DNA of 64,000 bases. Source: Nocardioides palaemonis. GTDB lineage: Bacteria; Actinomycetota; Actinomycetes; Propionibacteriales; Nocardioidaceae. Each line of letters begins with the position of its first letter. Position 1 is the stretch's first letter. Under the pieces are notes generated by a model that did no database searches, was not told the origin of the DNA, and worked only from the letters and a program-made list of their open reading frames with translations. A program made the translations under genes and the position numbers. Where the stretch lies: assembly GCF_018275325.1 (NCBI RefSeq), contig NZ_JAGVQR010000004.1:868001-932000 (forward strand), written 5' to 3'. Below are positions 24,055 through 32,568 of the stretch, one piece after another.

Positions 24055-25940
24055 CCGACGCGGTGGACGCAGACGCCGGTCGCGCCGGGCAGCGTCACGG
24101 TGCCCCCGGCCATCTCGGCGTCGACCCCGACCACGGTGGCGAGCGAGGCGTCCGGCCCGAGCGCACCGGCCGGCAGGGTGACCGCGCCGGTCGGACGGCG
24201 TACGGCGTGGACGAGCAGGGTCTCGTCGGGGTGCTCGCGGAGGTAGGTGATCGAGTCCTCACCCGCGTGCAGCCACCGCAGGCCGCCGCGGCGCAGCGCG
24301 ACGTGGTCGCGGCGCAGCGCGATCCACTGCTGGTAGGCCTCGAAGGTCGGGCGGTCCCAGGTGTCGGGGTGCTCCCACGGGTAGGGCGTACGGGCGTGCT
24401 CGCCGTCGACGGCGGTCAGCCCGAGCTCGTCGCCCATGAAGACGACCGGCACGCCGGGCATCGTCATCTGCAGCCCGAGCCCGACGAGGTGCAGCTCGCG
24501 ACCCACGCCGTCGAGGTCCACGCCGCCGTCGGTGCCGCCGCCGGCGACGGTGCGGAACCGGGGGGTGTCGTGGGAGTCGAGGTGCATCGTCGAGCCCTGC
24601 CACGACGCCCACGGCATTGCGCCGTGCACCTCCCGCATGGTCGCCACCGCGGCGGTGCCGGGCAGCACCGGGATGTCGACCGGCAGCCCGAGGTAGTCCA
24701 GGCCGTGCGCGAGCCCTGGGCCGTCCGGCGCGCCACCGTTGAGCCAGCACCACACCGGACGGGTGAAGCCGGCGTAGTCCATCGTGCCGTGCCAGCCGGG
24801 ACCCATGAGGTCGGCGGTGGCGTCGTGGCCGTGCTCGGCGAGCAGCCAGGCGTCCGGCGACACCTCGTCGATGGTGCCCCGGATCCGCTGGGCGACCGCG
24901 TGGGCGAGGTCGTCGCCGCCGAGGCGACCGGTCATGTTGGCGACGTCGACGCGCCACCCGTCGAGCCCGCGGCGCAGCCAGTGGGCGACCACCGACTCGT
25001 CGCCGGCGTAGAGCCGCCGAGCCATCTCCTCGGACGTGTGGTCCAGCTTGGGCAGGCTCTCGATGTCGAACCAGGCGGCGTAGCCGTGGGTGTAGTCCTC
25101 GCCGAAGCGGTAGAACGCCCGCTCGGGGGCGTCCGGGTCGGCGAGCGCGCGCAGGAACCAGTCGTGGTGCTGGCCGGTGTGGTTGGTCGTCAGGTCTCCC
25201 ATCAGCCGCAGGCCGTGCTCGTGGGCCGCCTTCGCGAGCCGCTCGAGCGCCTCGTCGCCGCCGAGCAGCGGGTCGACCCGGTCGAAGGACACGGCGTCGT
25301 AGCGGTGGGTGGACCACGCCTCGAAGACCGGGGTCAGGTAGAGGAGGGTCGCCCCGAGCAGGTCGAGCTGGTCGAGGTGGTCGGCGACACCGTCGAGCGT
25401 GCCTCCGTAGAGCTGGTAGGGCACGTCGGGGCCCTTGTGGACGACCGGCTGGTCCCAGTCGCACGGGATCGCCCAGTCCGGGACCGGGGCGTCGGTCTCG
25501 GTGCGGCCGAAGCGGTCGGGGAAGACCTGGTAGCCGACCTGGTCGGCGACCCAGTCCGGCAGCCGGTGGTCGGTGCTGATCCGGAAGTCGCCGCCGTCGG
25601 AGACGTCGCGCTCGTGCACGCCGGTGGCGGTGAGCCAGCGGAAGTCGTCGGGGCCGCGAGAGACGAGGAAGCGGTAGGACGTGAGCCGGTTGACCAGCCG
25701 CAGGGTGACCTCCCACCAGGCGCCTGCCGCGTCGGTCGACACCTGCTCGGCCTGACCGATCGCGGGCTCGCCGTCGCGTACGGCCCGCAGCACGACGCGC
25801 GTCGCGCCGGGCGTGCCGTCCTCGGCGTGCGGCACCCGCACGCGCAGGGTCACCTCCCCACCGAGGACCGACGTGTCGCCGACGACGTAGTGGACCGAGC
25901 CGTCGTGGTGCGGGTCGAGCGGGTGGGGGTGGTGCGGCAT
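24051..25940 (-). CDS. GH13 alpha-glucosidase / maltodextrinase (neopullulanase-like)
   Basis: This 629-residue glycoside hydrolase degrades imported maltodextrins. An N-terminal beta domain (about 15-105) precedes the catalytic barrel. Residues of the GH13 site are visible: DLTTNH (about 249-254), the nucleophile Asp332 in GWRVDVAN, the acid/base Glu369 in LLAEHGH, and Asp458 in LDSHDTPR. A C-terminal beta domain ends the protein. There is no signal peptide, so it acts in the cytoplasm. It starts eight bases after the malG stop, lacks a strong ribosome-binding site and overlaps the kinase gene by four bases. Confidence 0.93.
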   Translation of the reverse strand: MPHHPHPLDPHHDGSVHYVVGDTSVLGGEVTLRVRVPHAEDGTPGATRVVLRAVRDGEPAIGQAEQVSTDAAGAWWEVTLRLVNRLTSYRFLVSRGPDDFRWLTATGVHERDVSDGGDFRISTDHRLPDWVADQVGYQVFPDRFGRTETDAPVPDWAIPCDWDQPVVHKGPDVPYQLYGGTLDGVADHLDQLDLLGATLLYLTPVFEAWSTHRYDAVSFDRVDPLLGGDEALERLAKAAHEHGLRLMGDLTTNHTGQHHDWFLRALADPDAPERAFYRFGEDYTHGYAAWFDIESLPKLDHTSEEMARRLYAGDESVVAHWLRRGLDGWRVDVANMTGRLGGDDLAHAVAQRIRGTIDEVSPDAWLLAEHGHDATADLMGPGWHGTMDYAGFTRPVWCWLNGGAPDGPGLAHGLDYLGLPVDIPVLPGTAAVATMREVHGAMPWASWQGSTMHLDSHDTPRFRTVAGGGTDGGVDLDGVGRELHLVGLGLQMTMPGVPVVFMGDELGLTAVDGEHARTPYPWEHPDTWDRPTFEAYQQWIALRRDHVALRRGGLRWLHAGEDSITYLREHPDETLLVHAVRRPTGAVTLPAGALGPDASLATVVGVDAEMAGGTVTLPGATGVCVHRVG

Positions 25941-25948
25941 CGGCGGGA

Positions 25949-26905
25949 TCAGCCCTTCACACCGCCGGCGGTGATGCCGCCGACGATGAACTTCTGGAGG
26001 TAGAGGAACAGCAGGACCACGGGGATGGCGGTCATGATCGAGCCCGCGGCGAAGACGCCGAGGTTGTTGGAGCGGTCGGCGTCGATCAGGCCGTAGAGGC
26101 CGGTCGCGAGCGTCTTGTTGCCCTCGTCGCGCAGGAAGATCGACGCCATCAGGAACTCGCCCATCACGCCGACGAAGACGAGCAGGCCGCAGATCGCGAG
26201 GATCGGCCGGAGCAGCGGCAGGATGATCCGGAAGAAGACCTGCACGTGGCTGGCCCCGTCGATCATCGCCGCCTCGTCGAGCGACATCGGGATCGAGTCG
26301 AAGAAGCCCTTGATCAGCCAGACCTGGCCGAGCGAGCCGCCGCACATCATCAGGATGTAGCCGGGCAGCGTGTCGAGGCCGATGGCCGGGATGACCTCGC
26401 CGATCTCGGTGAACATCAGGTAGAGCGCGACCGCGGCGAGGAACTGCGGGAACATCTGGATCAGCAGCAGCGCGAGGAGGCCGCCGCGGCGGCCCTTGAA
26501 CCGGAAGCGGCTGAAGGCGTACGCGGCGAACGTGCTGAACAGCAGCTGCACGAACACCACGCAGACGCACACGATGATGCTGTTGCGGTACCACGTGCCG
26601 AAGGGCTGCTCGTCGATGAGCTGGGTGAAGTTGTCGAGGCTGAACGACCTCGGGATCATCGTCGAGGTGACGACGTTGCCGAGCGGGTTGAGCGAGGCCG
26701 ACACGAGGTAGGACACCGGGAAGAGCGCCCACACCACGGCCAGCACGCCGACGAGGTGGCGCCAGCCGATCTCCCGGAACCACCGGCCCGGGGGCATCTT
26801 CGTCCGCGGGGCCGGGTCGCGGCGGCGGCGGCCGCCCCCGGACTCCGTGGGTGGGGCGTCCTCGACGAGGGTGGTGCCCGGCGGCGGGCCCTGGACCTGG
26901 GTCAT
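25949..26905 (-). CDS. malG: Maltose/maltodextrin ABC transporter permease MalG
   Basis: The 318-residue inner-membrane permease has a charged Arg/Pro-rich N-terminus of about 45 residues, six membrane segments and the EAA loop DEAAMIDGASHVQVFFRIIL (about 213-232) that contacts the ATPase. The terminal GGITAGGVKG is typical of MalG. It starts one base after the malF stop. No malK or msiK gene is linked, as is usual in actinobacteria, where a shared ATPase encoded elsewhere serves several sugar importers. Confidence 0.94.
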   Translation of the reverse strand: MTQVQGPPPGTTLVEDAPPTESGGGRRRRDPAPRTKMPPGRWFREIGWRHLVGVLAVVWALFPVSYLVSASLNPLGNVVTSTMIPRSFSLDNFTQLIDEQPFGTWYRNSIIVCVCVVFVQLLFSTFAAYAFSRFRFKGRRGGLLALLLIQMFPQFLAAVALYLMFTEIGEVIPAIGLDTLPGYILMMCGGSLGQVWLIKGFFDSIPMSLDEAAMIDGASHVQVFFRIILPLLRPILAICGLLVFVGVMGEFLMASIFLRDEGNKTLATGLYGLIDADRSNNLGVFAAGSIMTAIPVVLLFLYLQKFIVGGITAGGVKG

Positions 26906-26906
26906 C

Positions 26907-28532
26907 TCAGTTCACATCCTCGAGCGAGCGGGTGGCGCGGAACTGCAGGGCTGCCATCACGCCGGTGATGACGAAGAGGACCACCGAGACGGCGGACGCG
27001 AAGCCGATCTGCACGCCGCCCGCGCCGAAGGCGAGGCGGTAGAGATAGCTGATCAGGATGTCGGTGCCACCGGCCGTCGGGTTCTCCGGCGTGAACGGGC
27101 CGCCACCGGTGAGGAGGTAGATGGCACCGAAGTTGTTGAAGTTGAAGGCGAACGTCGCCACCAGCAGCGGCGCGACCGTCACCAGGAGCAGCGGGAAGGT
27201 GATCCGCCGGAAGCCGGCGAACCCGCCCGCGCCGTCGATCGTCGCCGCCTCGCGCAGGTCCTCCGGGATCGCCTGCAGCGCGCCGGTCGAGACCAGGAAC
27301 ATGTAGGGGAAGCCCATCCAGAGGTTCGTGATGAGCACCGCGATCTTGGCGGTCGTGGCCCCACCGAACCAGTTGACGTCCAGCCCGGTGAGGTCGTTGA
27401 TCAGGCCGAAGTCCCGGTTGTAGAAGCTCGACCAGAGCAGCAGCGAGATGAAGCCCGGGATCGCGTAGGGGAGGATCAGCAGCGCGCGGTAGATCTTCTG
27501 CCCACGCACCCGCGGGTCGTTGAGGGTGATCGCGAAGAGCAGGCCGAGCAGGAAGGTGCCGATCACCGACACGGTGGCGAAGATGACGTTCCAGATGAAG
27601 ATCTTCGCGAAGTCGGTGCGGATCTGGGCGTCGGTGGCGATCCGCTCGTAGTTGCGCAGCCCGACGTTGGCGGTCCAGGACTGGTCGGAGATCCGGGTGC
27701 CGTCGCCGTCCACGAAGTACTCGCGGTCGCCCTGCTTGGCGACGGAGTAGACCGTGTCGCTCGTGGTGTCGGTGATCGTGTCGGCGTCCTCGTCGTAGAC
27801 CAGCGTGGGCGCTCCCTCGAACGCCTCGCTCGTGCCGTCGCGGACGATGAAGGTGTCGTCGTCGGTCGGGACCGCGATCTCGTCGAGGTCGTCGGACGCG
27901 GCGCTGATCTGCTTGATGTTCAAGATCGTGTAGCCGTCGACGGCGGTGACCCGTCCGTTGTCCAGGGTGACCCCGTCCGGGGCGTCCTCGAGGCCGTCGG
28001 GCGTGCCCTCGTAGACCGTCTCCGGGTCGTCCTGCGGGACCAGGAAGTAGGTGAAGGGGCCCGAGGCGGGGTCGCCGTCGGTGGCGACCGTGAGGTTGTA
28101 CTGCGGCGAGTCGGCGGACCGGGTGACCGACGAGCCGACGATCTGGTCGACGGTCGTCTGCTTGTCGTTGCGGGTGCCGTCGCCGTAGTTGGTGAAGGAG
28201 GTCTTCGCGGTCAGCGCGATCGGGTAGACGACGAAGAGCGCCAGCATGAGCGTTCCGGGCACGAGGTACTTGGCCGGCAGCGCGCGGCCCGTGGCGTAGG
28301 TCGCGACGAGGATCGCGGCGACCACCCAGATGGCGCCGAGGAAGAACCACGACCCGTTGCCGACGAGGGCCGGCGTGAGGGCGATCGCGGTGCCGACGAC
28401 GACACCGAGGAAGAGCACCTTCACCAGCAGCGCGGGCACGCCGTCGCGACCGGGCTGCGTGAACCGGGGACGTCGTGGCCCGGGGTCGGTCGACGAGCTG
28501 GTCGAGGGCTCGCTGGTCTGGAGGTCCGCCAT
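26907..28532 (-). CDS. malF: Maltose/maltodextrin ABC transporter permease MalF
   Basis: The 541-residue permease partners MalG. N-terminal membrane segments (about 32-100) are followed by a large extracytoplasmic loop (about 115-300, acidic, with KQISAASDDLDEIAVPTDDD), comparable to the P2 loop of E. coli MalF that touches MalE. The C-terminal half has the remaining membrane segments and the EAA loop REAATIDGAGGFAGFRRITF. AAGGGG precedes the ATG. It is separated from malE by a 137-base gap that holds a strong hairpin. Confidence 0.94.
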   Translation of the reverse strand: MADLQTSEPSTSSSTDPGPRRPRFTQPGRDGVPALLVKVLFLGVVVGTAIALTPALVGNGSWFFLGAIWVVAAILVATYATGRALPAKYLVPGTLMLALFVVYPIALTAKTSFTNYGDGTRNDKQTTVDQIVGSSVTRSADSPQYNLTVATDGDPASGPFTYFLVPQDDPETVYEGTPDGLEDAPDGVTLDNGRVTAVDGYTILNIKQISAASDDLDEIAVPTDDDTFIVRDGTSEAFEGAPTLVYDEDADTITDTTSDTVYSVAKQGDREYFVDGDGTRISDQSWTANVGLRNYERIATDAQIRTDFAKIFIWNVIFATVSVIGTFLLGLLFAITLNDPRVRGQKIYRALLILPYAIPGFISLLLWSSFYNRDFGLINDLTGLDVNWFGGATTAKIAVLITNLWMGFPYMFLVSTGALQAIPEDLREAATIDGAGGFAGFRRITFPLLLVTVAPLLVATFAFNFNNFGAIYLLTGGGPFTPENPTAGGTDILISYLYRLAFGAGGVQIGFASAVSVVLFVITGVMAALQFRATRSLEDVN

Positions 28533-28613
28533 GGTCAGTTCCCCTTCAGGGTCCGAGCGGGCTGAGCAGGTGGGACGGGTGTGCGGGCGCCCGGACGGGC
28601 GCGGGCGCGTCGA

Positions 28614-28661
28614 GCACGGCCCCGGGCGGGCGGCGGCGTGCGCCGCCCGCCGGGGTCGTGC
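28614..28661 (-). terminator. Intercistronic hairpin between malE and malF
   Basis: The arms GCACGGCCCCGGGCGGGCGG and, on the other side, its near-complement ending GGGGTCGTGC pair over about 21 bp with one mismatch and one bulge. The hairpin lies 8 bases after the malE stop. Such a structure lets partial termination, or protection of the malE 3' end, give more binding protein than permease, as known for other sugar ABC operons. Confidence 0.55.
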
Positions 28662-28669
28662 CTGCGGGC

Positions 28670-29956
28670 TCAGCCGGCGTCGGCGATCGCCTTGGTGATG
28701 GTGTCGCCGGCGGACTTGATGGTCGCGGCCGGGTCCTTGCCGCTGACGATCGCGGCGTAGGCCTTGCCGAGCGGCTCCCAGACCGAGGCCATCGCCGGGA
28801 TGGCGGGCATCGGCGCGGCCACGTTGGCTGCCTCGGTGAAGACGCTCAGGTCGGGGTCGTCGACCTGGTCCTGCACGGCGGTCATGGCCGGCGGGAGCTG
28901 GGTGCCCTCGTAGAGGGTCATCATGGCGTCCTCGCTGTTGACGCCGTTGTTGACGAACTCCTGCGCGATGTCCTTGTTCGTGCCGTGGGCGGCGACCATG
29001 AACGCCTGGGCGCCCATGAACGGCGCCGCGTCGCCCTGGCCGGCGAAGCCGGGCACGGGCTGGATGGCGTAGTCGAAGCCGGCCTTCTTCACGTCGGCGA
29101 GGGCCCACGGACCGGAGACGAGGAAGGCGGCCTTGCCGCTGGTGAACAGGGCGATCGAGTTGTCGCCGCTGATCGAGGTGCGCAGCACCTTGGACTGGGC
29201 GAGCTTGGAGATCTCCTCGGCCGCCTTGATCGAGCCCTCCTTGCCGATGCCGACGTCCTGGGCGTCGTAGCCGGTGGCGTCGTCGTAGGAGAAGATGTAG
29301 CCGCCGAACGAGGTCAGGATCGGCTCCATGTGGTACGCGTCGCCGAGCTCGCCGACCGGCAGGTTGAGGGCGGAGTCGACCTTGCCGGCCTTGACCGCGG
29401 CCTCGCCCTCGGCGATGGCGTCGTCCATGGTGGCCGGCTCGTCGGGCGCGACCTCGGTGTTGCGGTAGAGCGCGAGCGCCTCGATGCCGTAGGGCACGCC
29501 GTAGAGCTTGCCGTCGTAGGTCGTCGCCTGCACGGCCTTCTCCGAGTAGCCGGAGAGCTCGTCGGGCGCGAGGTTGAGCGGGTCGATGGCGCCGTTCTGG
29601 ACCAGGTTGCCGATCCAGTCGTGGGCGCCGACGACGACGTCGGGACCGTTGCCGGCCGCGTCCGCGGTCACGAAGCTGCCCTGCAGGTCCTCCGAGATCG
29701 CCTGGACCTTGACGTTGATGCCGTTGGCCTCGCCGAAGTCCTCGGCGACCTGCTTGACCGCGTCGATCTTGAGCGAGTCGGTCCACACGAGGAGGTCGGC
29801 GTCGCCACCCCCGGAGTCGGCGGACGGGCTCGAGCTGGAGCTGCTGTCGGAGCTGGACGAGCTGTCGCTCGATCCGGATCCGCCGCCGCAGCCCGCGGCG
29901 GTGAGGGCGAGCACCGCGACGGCGACGGGGCCGAGGGTGCGGGACAGTCTGCGCAT
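28670..29956 (-). CDS. malE: Maltose/maltodextrin-binding lipoprotein MalE
   Basis: The 428-residue solute-binding protein has a lipoprotein signal, VAVAVLALTAAGC, with the lipidated Cys at residue 23. A 30-residue Ser/Asp linker precedes the family-1 binding domain (from DADLLVWTDSLKIDAVKQVA). Further markers are YDGKLYGVPYGIEALALYRN and FVSGPWAL-like LVSGPWALADVKKAGFDYAI. The ATG at 29956 has GGAGGA just upstream. An open extension of 12 codons would spoil the signal peptide. It is the first gene of the operon and faces the LacI-type regulator. Confidence 0.95.
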   Translation of the reverse strand: MRRLSRTLGPVAVAVLALTAAGCGGGSGSSDSSSSSDSSSSSSPSADSGGGDADLLVWTDSLKIDAVKQVAEDFGEANGINVKVQAISEDLQGSFVTADAAGNGPDVVVGAHDWIGNLVQNGAIDPLNLAPDELSGYSEKAVQATTYDGKLYGVPYGIEALALYRNTEVAPDEPATMDDAIAEGEAAVKAGKVDSALNLPVGELGDAYHMEPILTSFGGYIFSYDDATGYDAQDVGIGKEGSIKAAEEISKLAQSKVLRTSISGDNSIALFTSGKAAFLVSGPWALADVKKAGFDYAIQPVPGFAGQGDAAPFMGAQAFMVAAHGTNKDIAQEFVNNGVNSEDAMMTLYEGTQLPPAMTAVQDQVDDPDLSVFTEAANVAAPMPAIPAMASVWEPLGKAYAAIVSGKDPAATIKSAGDTITKAIADAG

Positions 29957-30005
29957 GGGTCCTCCGAGTGCGGCAGGTGTGAGGGTCGCCACAACCTAGC
30001 AGCGG

Positions 30006-30032
30006 TTTGCAGGGATGAAAAGGGGCTGCAAA
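30006..30032. promoter_or_regulatory. Candidate LacI-family operator between malE and its regulator
   Basis: TTTGCAG-N13-CTGCAAA forms an inverted repeat centred 63 bases upstream of malE and 67 upstream of the regulator start. TTGCA half-sites are usual for LacI/MalR-type repressors. The 13-base spacing is wider than normal, so each arm may instead be part of a separate site. Placement would allow control of both genes. Confidence 0.5.
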
Positions 30033-30072
30033 AAATCCCATGAGATGTGGTGCCCGAGGTGGCGAGGGTCAC

Positions 30073-30078
30073 TAGAGT
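30073..30078 (+). promoter_or_regulatory. -10-like hexamer for leaderless regulator gene
   Basis: TAGAGT ends seven bases before the GTG at 30086. It lies within the inverted repeat GTCACT-AG-AGTGAC (30068-30081), which could serve for autoregulation. Confidence 0.4.
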
Positions 30079-30085
30079 GACCCGC

Positions 30086-31105
30086 GTGAGGATCAGGCTG
30101 AGCGAGATCGCCGAGCGCTCCGGCGTGAGCATCAGCACCGTCAGCCGGGTCCTCAACGAGCAGCCCAACGTCAGCCCGCAGACCCGGCGACAGGTGCTCA
30201 CCGCGATCGACGTGCTCGGCTACGACCGGCCCGTGCGGCTGCGCCCGCGCGCCGGGGGGCTCGTCGGCCTGGTGATGCCCGAGCTGGAGAACCCGTTCTT
30301 CCCGCGCCTGGCCCACCACCTCGAGCTCCACCTCTCCCGGGTGGGCCTGTCCACGGTGCTGTGCAGCCAGACCCTCGGCGGCGTGCACGAGGACGACTAC
30401 GTCGCGAACCTGCTCGAGCACTCGGTCGCCGGCATCGTCTTCGTCTCCGGGGTGCACGCGCTGGTCAACAGCGATCCCGCCCGCTACCAGCGGCTGCTCG
30501 ACCTGGGACTGCCGGTCGTGCTGGTCAACGGGGCGCTCGCCGGCCTCGAGGCGCCGTGCGTGTCGACCGACGACGAGGCCGCCGTCGAGCTCGCCGTGCA
30601 GCACCTCGAGCACATGGGACATCGCCGCATCGGCGCCGCGCTCGGGCAGCTGAGGTACGTCCCGGCGCAGCGCAAGAAGGACGCCTTCCTGGCCAGCGTG
30701 GAGCGACGCGGCCTGGTCCCGGACGACCTCGACGTGACCCAGCTCGTGGAGAGCACGACGTACTCCGTGCAGGGCGGGCAGAGCGCCGCCGAGCGGCTGC
30801 TGGACCGCGGCGTCACCGGCATCATCTGCGGCTCCGACGTGATGGCGCTCGGCGTCGTGCGGGCCGCCCGCGGGCGCGGGCTGCGGGTGCCGGAGGACGT
30901 GTCGGTCGTCGGGAGCGACGACAGCCAGATGATGGAGTTCTGCGACCCGCCACTCACCACCGTGCGCCAGCCCGCCGAGGCGCTCGCCCAGGCCGCGAGC
31001 CAGGAGATCGCCGAGCAGATCGCCGGCACGCCCCCGCGCGGGGGCGAGGTGCTCTACCGCCCCGAGCTGGTCGTCCGGGGCTCGACGGCCAGCGCACCGG
31101 ACTGA
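30086..31105 (+). CDS. LacI-family transcriptional regulator of the maltose operon
   Basis: The 339-residue repressor has an N-terminal helix-turn-helix LSEIAERSGVSISTVSRVLN (about residues 4-23) with hinge region, then a periplasmic-binding-protein-like effector domain with GLVMPELENPFFPRLAHHLE and GIICGSDVMALGVVRAARGR. The effector is presumably maltose or a maltodextrin. The GTG at 30086 is preferred because it begins right before the DNA-binding domain and fits a leaderless promoter. A longer frame adds 13 residues without a ribosome-binding site. It is divergent from malE, the standard layout of MalR-type regulators. Confidence 0.92.
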   Translation: MRIRLSEIAERSGVSISTVSRVLNEQPNVSPQTRRQVLTAIDVLGYDRPVRLRPRAGGLVGLVMPELENPFFPRLAHHLELHLSRVGLSTVLCSQTLGGVHEDDYVANLLEHSVAGIVFVSGVHALVNSDPARYQRLLDLGLPVVLVNGALAGLEAPCVSTDDEAAVELAVQHLEHMGHRRIGAALGQLRYVPAQRKKDAFLASVERRGLVPDDLDVTQLVESTTYSVQGGQSAAERLLDRGVTGIICGSDVMALGVVRAARGRGLRVPEDVSVVGSDDSQMMEFCDPPLTTVRQPAEALAQAASQEIAEQIAGTPPRGGEVLYRPELVVRGSTASAPD

Positions 31106-31126
31106 CGCCCGGCCACGCCGCCTCGC

Positions 31127-32560
31127 TCAGCCGAGCGCAGCCACGATCTCGTTGACCTTGTCCTTGGCGTCGCCGAAGAGCATCTGGGTGTTGTCCTTGA
31201 AGAAGAGCGGGTTCTGCACGCCGGCGTAGCCGGTGGCCATGGACCGCTTGAAGACGATGACGTCCTTCGCCTTCCAGACCTCGAGCACCGGCATGCCCGC
31301 GATCGGCGACCCCGGCTCCTCCATCGCCGCGGGGTTGACGGTGTCGTTGGCGCCGATGACCAGCACGACGTCGGTGTCGGGGAGGTCGTCGTTGATCTCG
31401 TCCATCTCCAGCACGATGTCGTAGGGCACCTTCGCCTCGGCGAGCAGCACGTTCATGTGCCCCGGGAGGCGGCCCGCGACCGGGTGGATGCCGAAGCGCA
31501 CGTCGACTCCCTTCTCGCGCAGCCGCTTCGTCAGCTCCGCGACCGGGTACTGCGCCTGGGCCACGGCCATGCCGTAGCCCGGGGTGATCACGACCGACGA
31601 GGCGCCGGCCAGCAGGTCGGCGACCGCGTCGGCCTGGATCTCGCGGTGCTCGCCGTAGTCGCGGGCCTCGCCGCTCACCGCGCCGTCGGAGCCGAACCCG
31701 CCGGCGATGACGCTGACGAACGAGCGGTTCATCGCCCGGCACATGATGTAGCTGAGGATCGCACCCGACGAGCCGACCAGGGCTCCGGTGACGATCAGCA
31801 GGTCGTTGCCGAGCATGAAGCCGGCCGCGGCCGCCGCCCACCCGGAGTAGCTGTTGAGCATCGACACCACGACCGGCATGTCGCCGCCGCCGATGGCGGC
31901 GACGAGGTGGAAGCCGAGCACCAGCGCGAGGACCGTCATCAGGCCCAGCGGCACCAGCCCGATCCACCCGTCGGACAGCATGAACCACACCATCAGCACG
32001 GCGGACGCGACGAGGATCGCCAGGTTGAGCAGGTGGCGCCCCGGCAGCATCATCGGCGCCGAGCTCATCTTCGCGGCCAGCTTGCGGTTGGCGACGACCG
32101 AGCCGGTGAAGGTCACGGCGCCGATGAAGACGCCGAGGAACACCTCGCCGTTGTGGATGCCGTCGGGGGCGACGCCGACGTCGCCGAAGAGCGACGCCGC
32201 CTCGATGAAGGTGTTGTAGCCGACCAGCACGGCGGCGAGGCCCACGAAGCTGTGCATCATCGCGATCAGCTCGGGCATGCCGGTCATCTCCACGCTGCGC
32301 GCGAGCCGGATCCCGATCGTCGCGCCGACCGAGCCGGCGAGCGCGATGATCACCAGCCCCACCCAGATCGACGTCTTGTCGACCAGCAGGTCCTCGGTGA
32401 GGTAGCGCAGGACCAGCAGCAGCGTGGCGACCAGCGCCAGGCCCATGCCGGCCATGCCGAAGGCGTTGCCGCGCCGCGCGGTCTCGTGCTTGCTCAGCCC
32501 GGCGAGGGCGAGGATGAAGAGCAGCGCCGCGAGGATGTAGGCGCCGGTGACGAAGGACTC
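31127..32560 (-). CDS. pntB: NAD(P) transhydrogenase subunit beta PntB
   Basis: PntB carries most of the proton channel and the NADP(H)-binding domain of the proton-translocating transhydrogenase. The 477-residue product has about nine membrane segments (to about residue 270) and then domain III with VVITPGYGMAVAQAQYPVAE, the Rossmann-like NADP site, and the family end ATGYAGVQNPLFFKDNTQML. GTG at 32560 has AAGGG upstream and lies eight bases after the pntA stop. Confidence 0.96.
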   Translation of the reverse strand, partial: ESFVTGAYILAALLFILALAGLSKHETARRGNAFGMAGMGLALVATLLLVLRYLTEDLLVDKTSIWVGLVIIALAGSVGATIGIRLARSVEMTGMPELIAMMHSFVGLAAVLVGYNTFIEAASLFGDVGVAPDGIHNGEVFLGVFIGAVTFTGSVVANRKLAAKMSSAPMMLPGRHLLNLAILVASAVLMVWFMLSDGWIGLVPLGLMTVLALVLGFHLVAAIGGGDMPVVVSMLNSYSGWAAAAAGFMLGNDLLIVTGALVGSSGAILSYIMCRAMNRSFVSVIAGGFGSDGAVSGEARDYGEHREIQADAVADLLAGASSVVITPGYGMAVAQAQYPVAELTKRLREKGVDVRFGIHPVAGRLPGHMNVLLAEAKVPYDIVLEMDEINDDLPDTDVVLVIGANDTVNPAAMEEPGSPIAGMPVLEVWKAKDVIVFKRSMATGYAGVQNPLFFKDNTQMLFGDAKDKVNEIVAALG

Positions 32561-32568
32561 CACGCCGA

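Noticed and set aside
26907..30041. Long minus-strand frame joining malE region to malF
   Set aside because: Only the part from 28532 on encodes MalF. The upstream part is the wrong frame through malE, which is clear in another frame.
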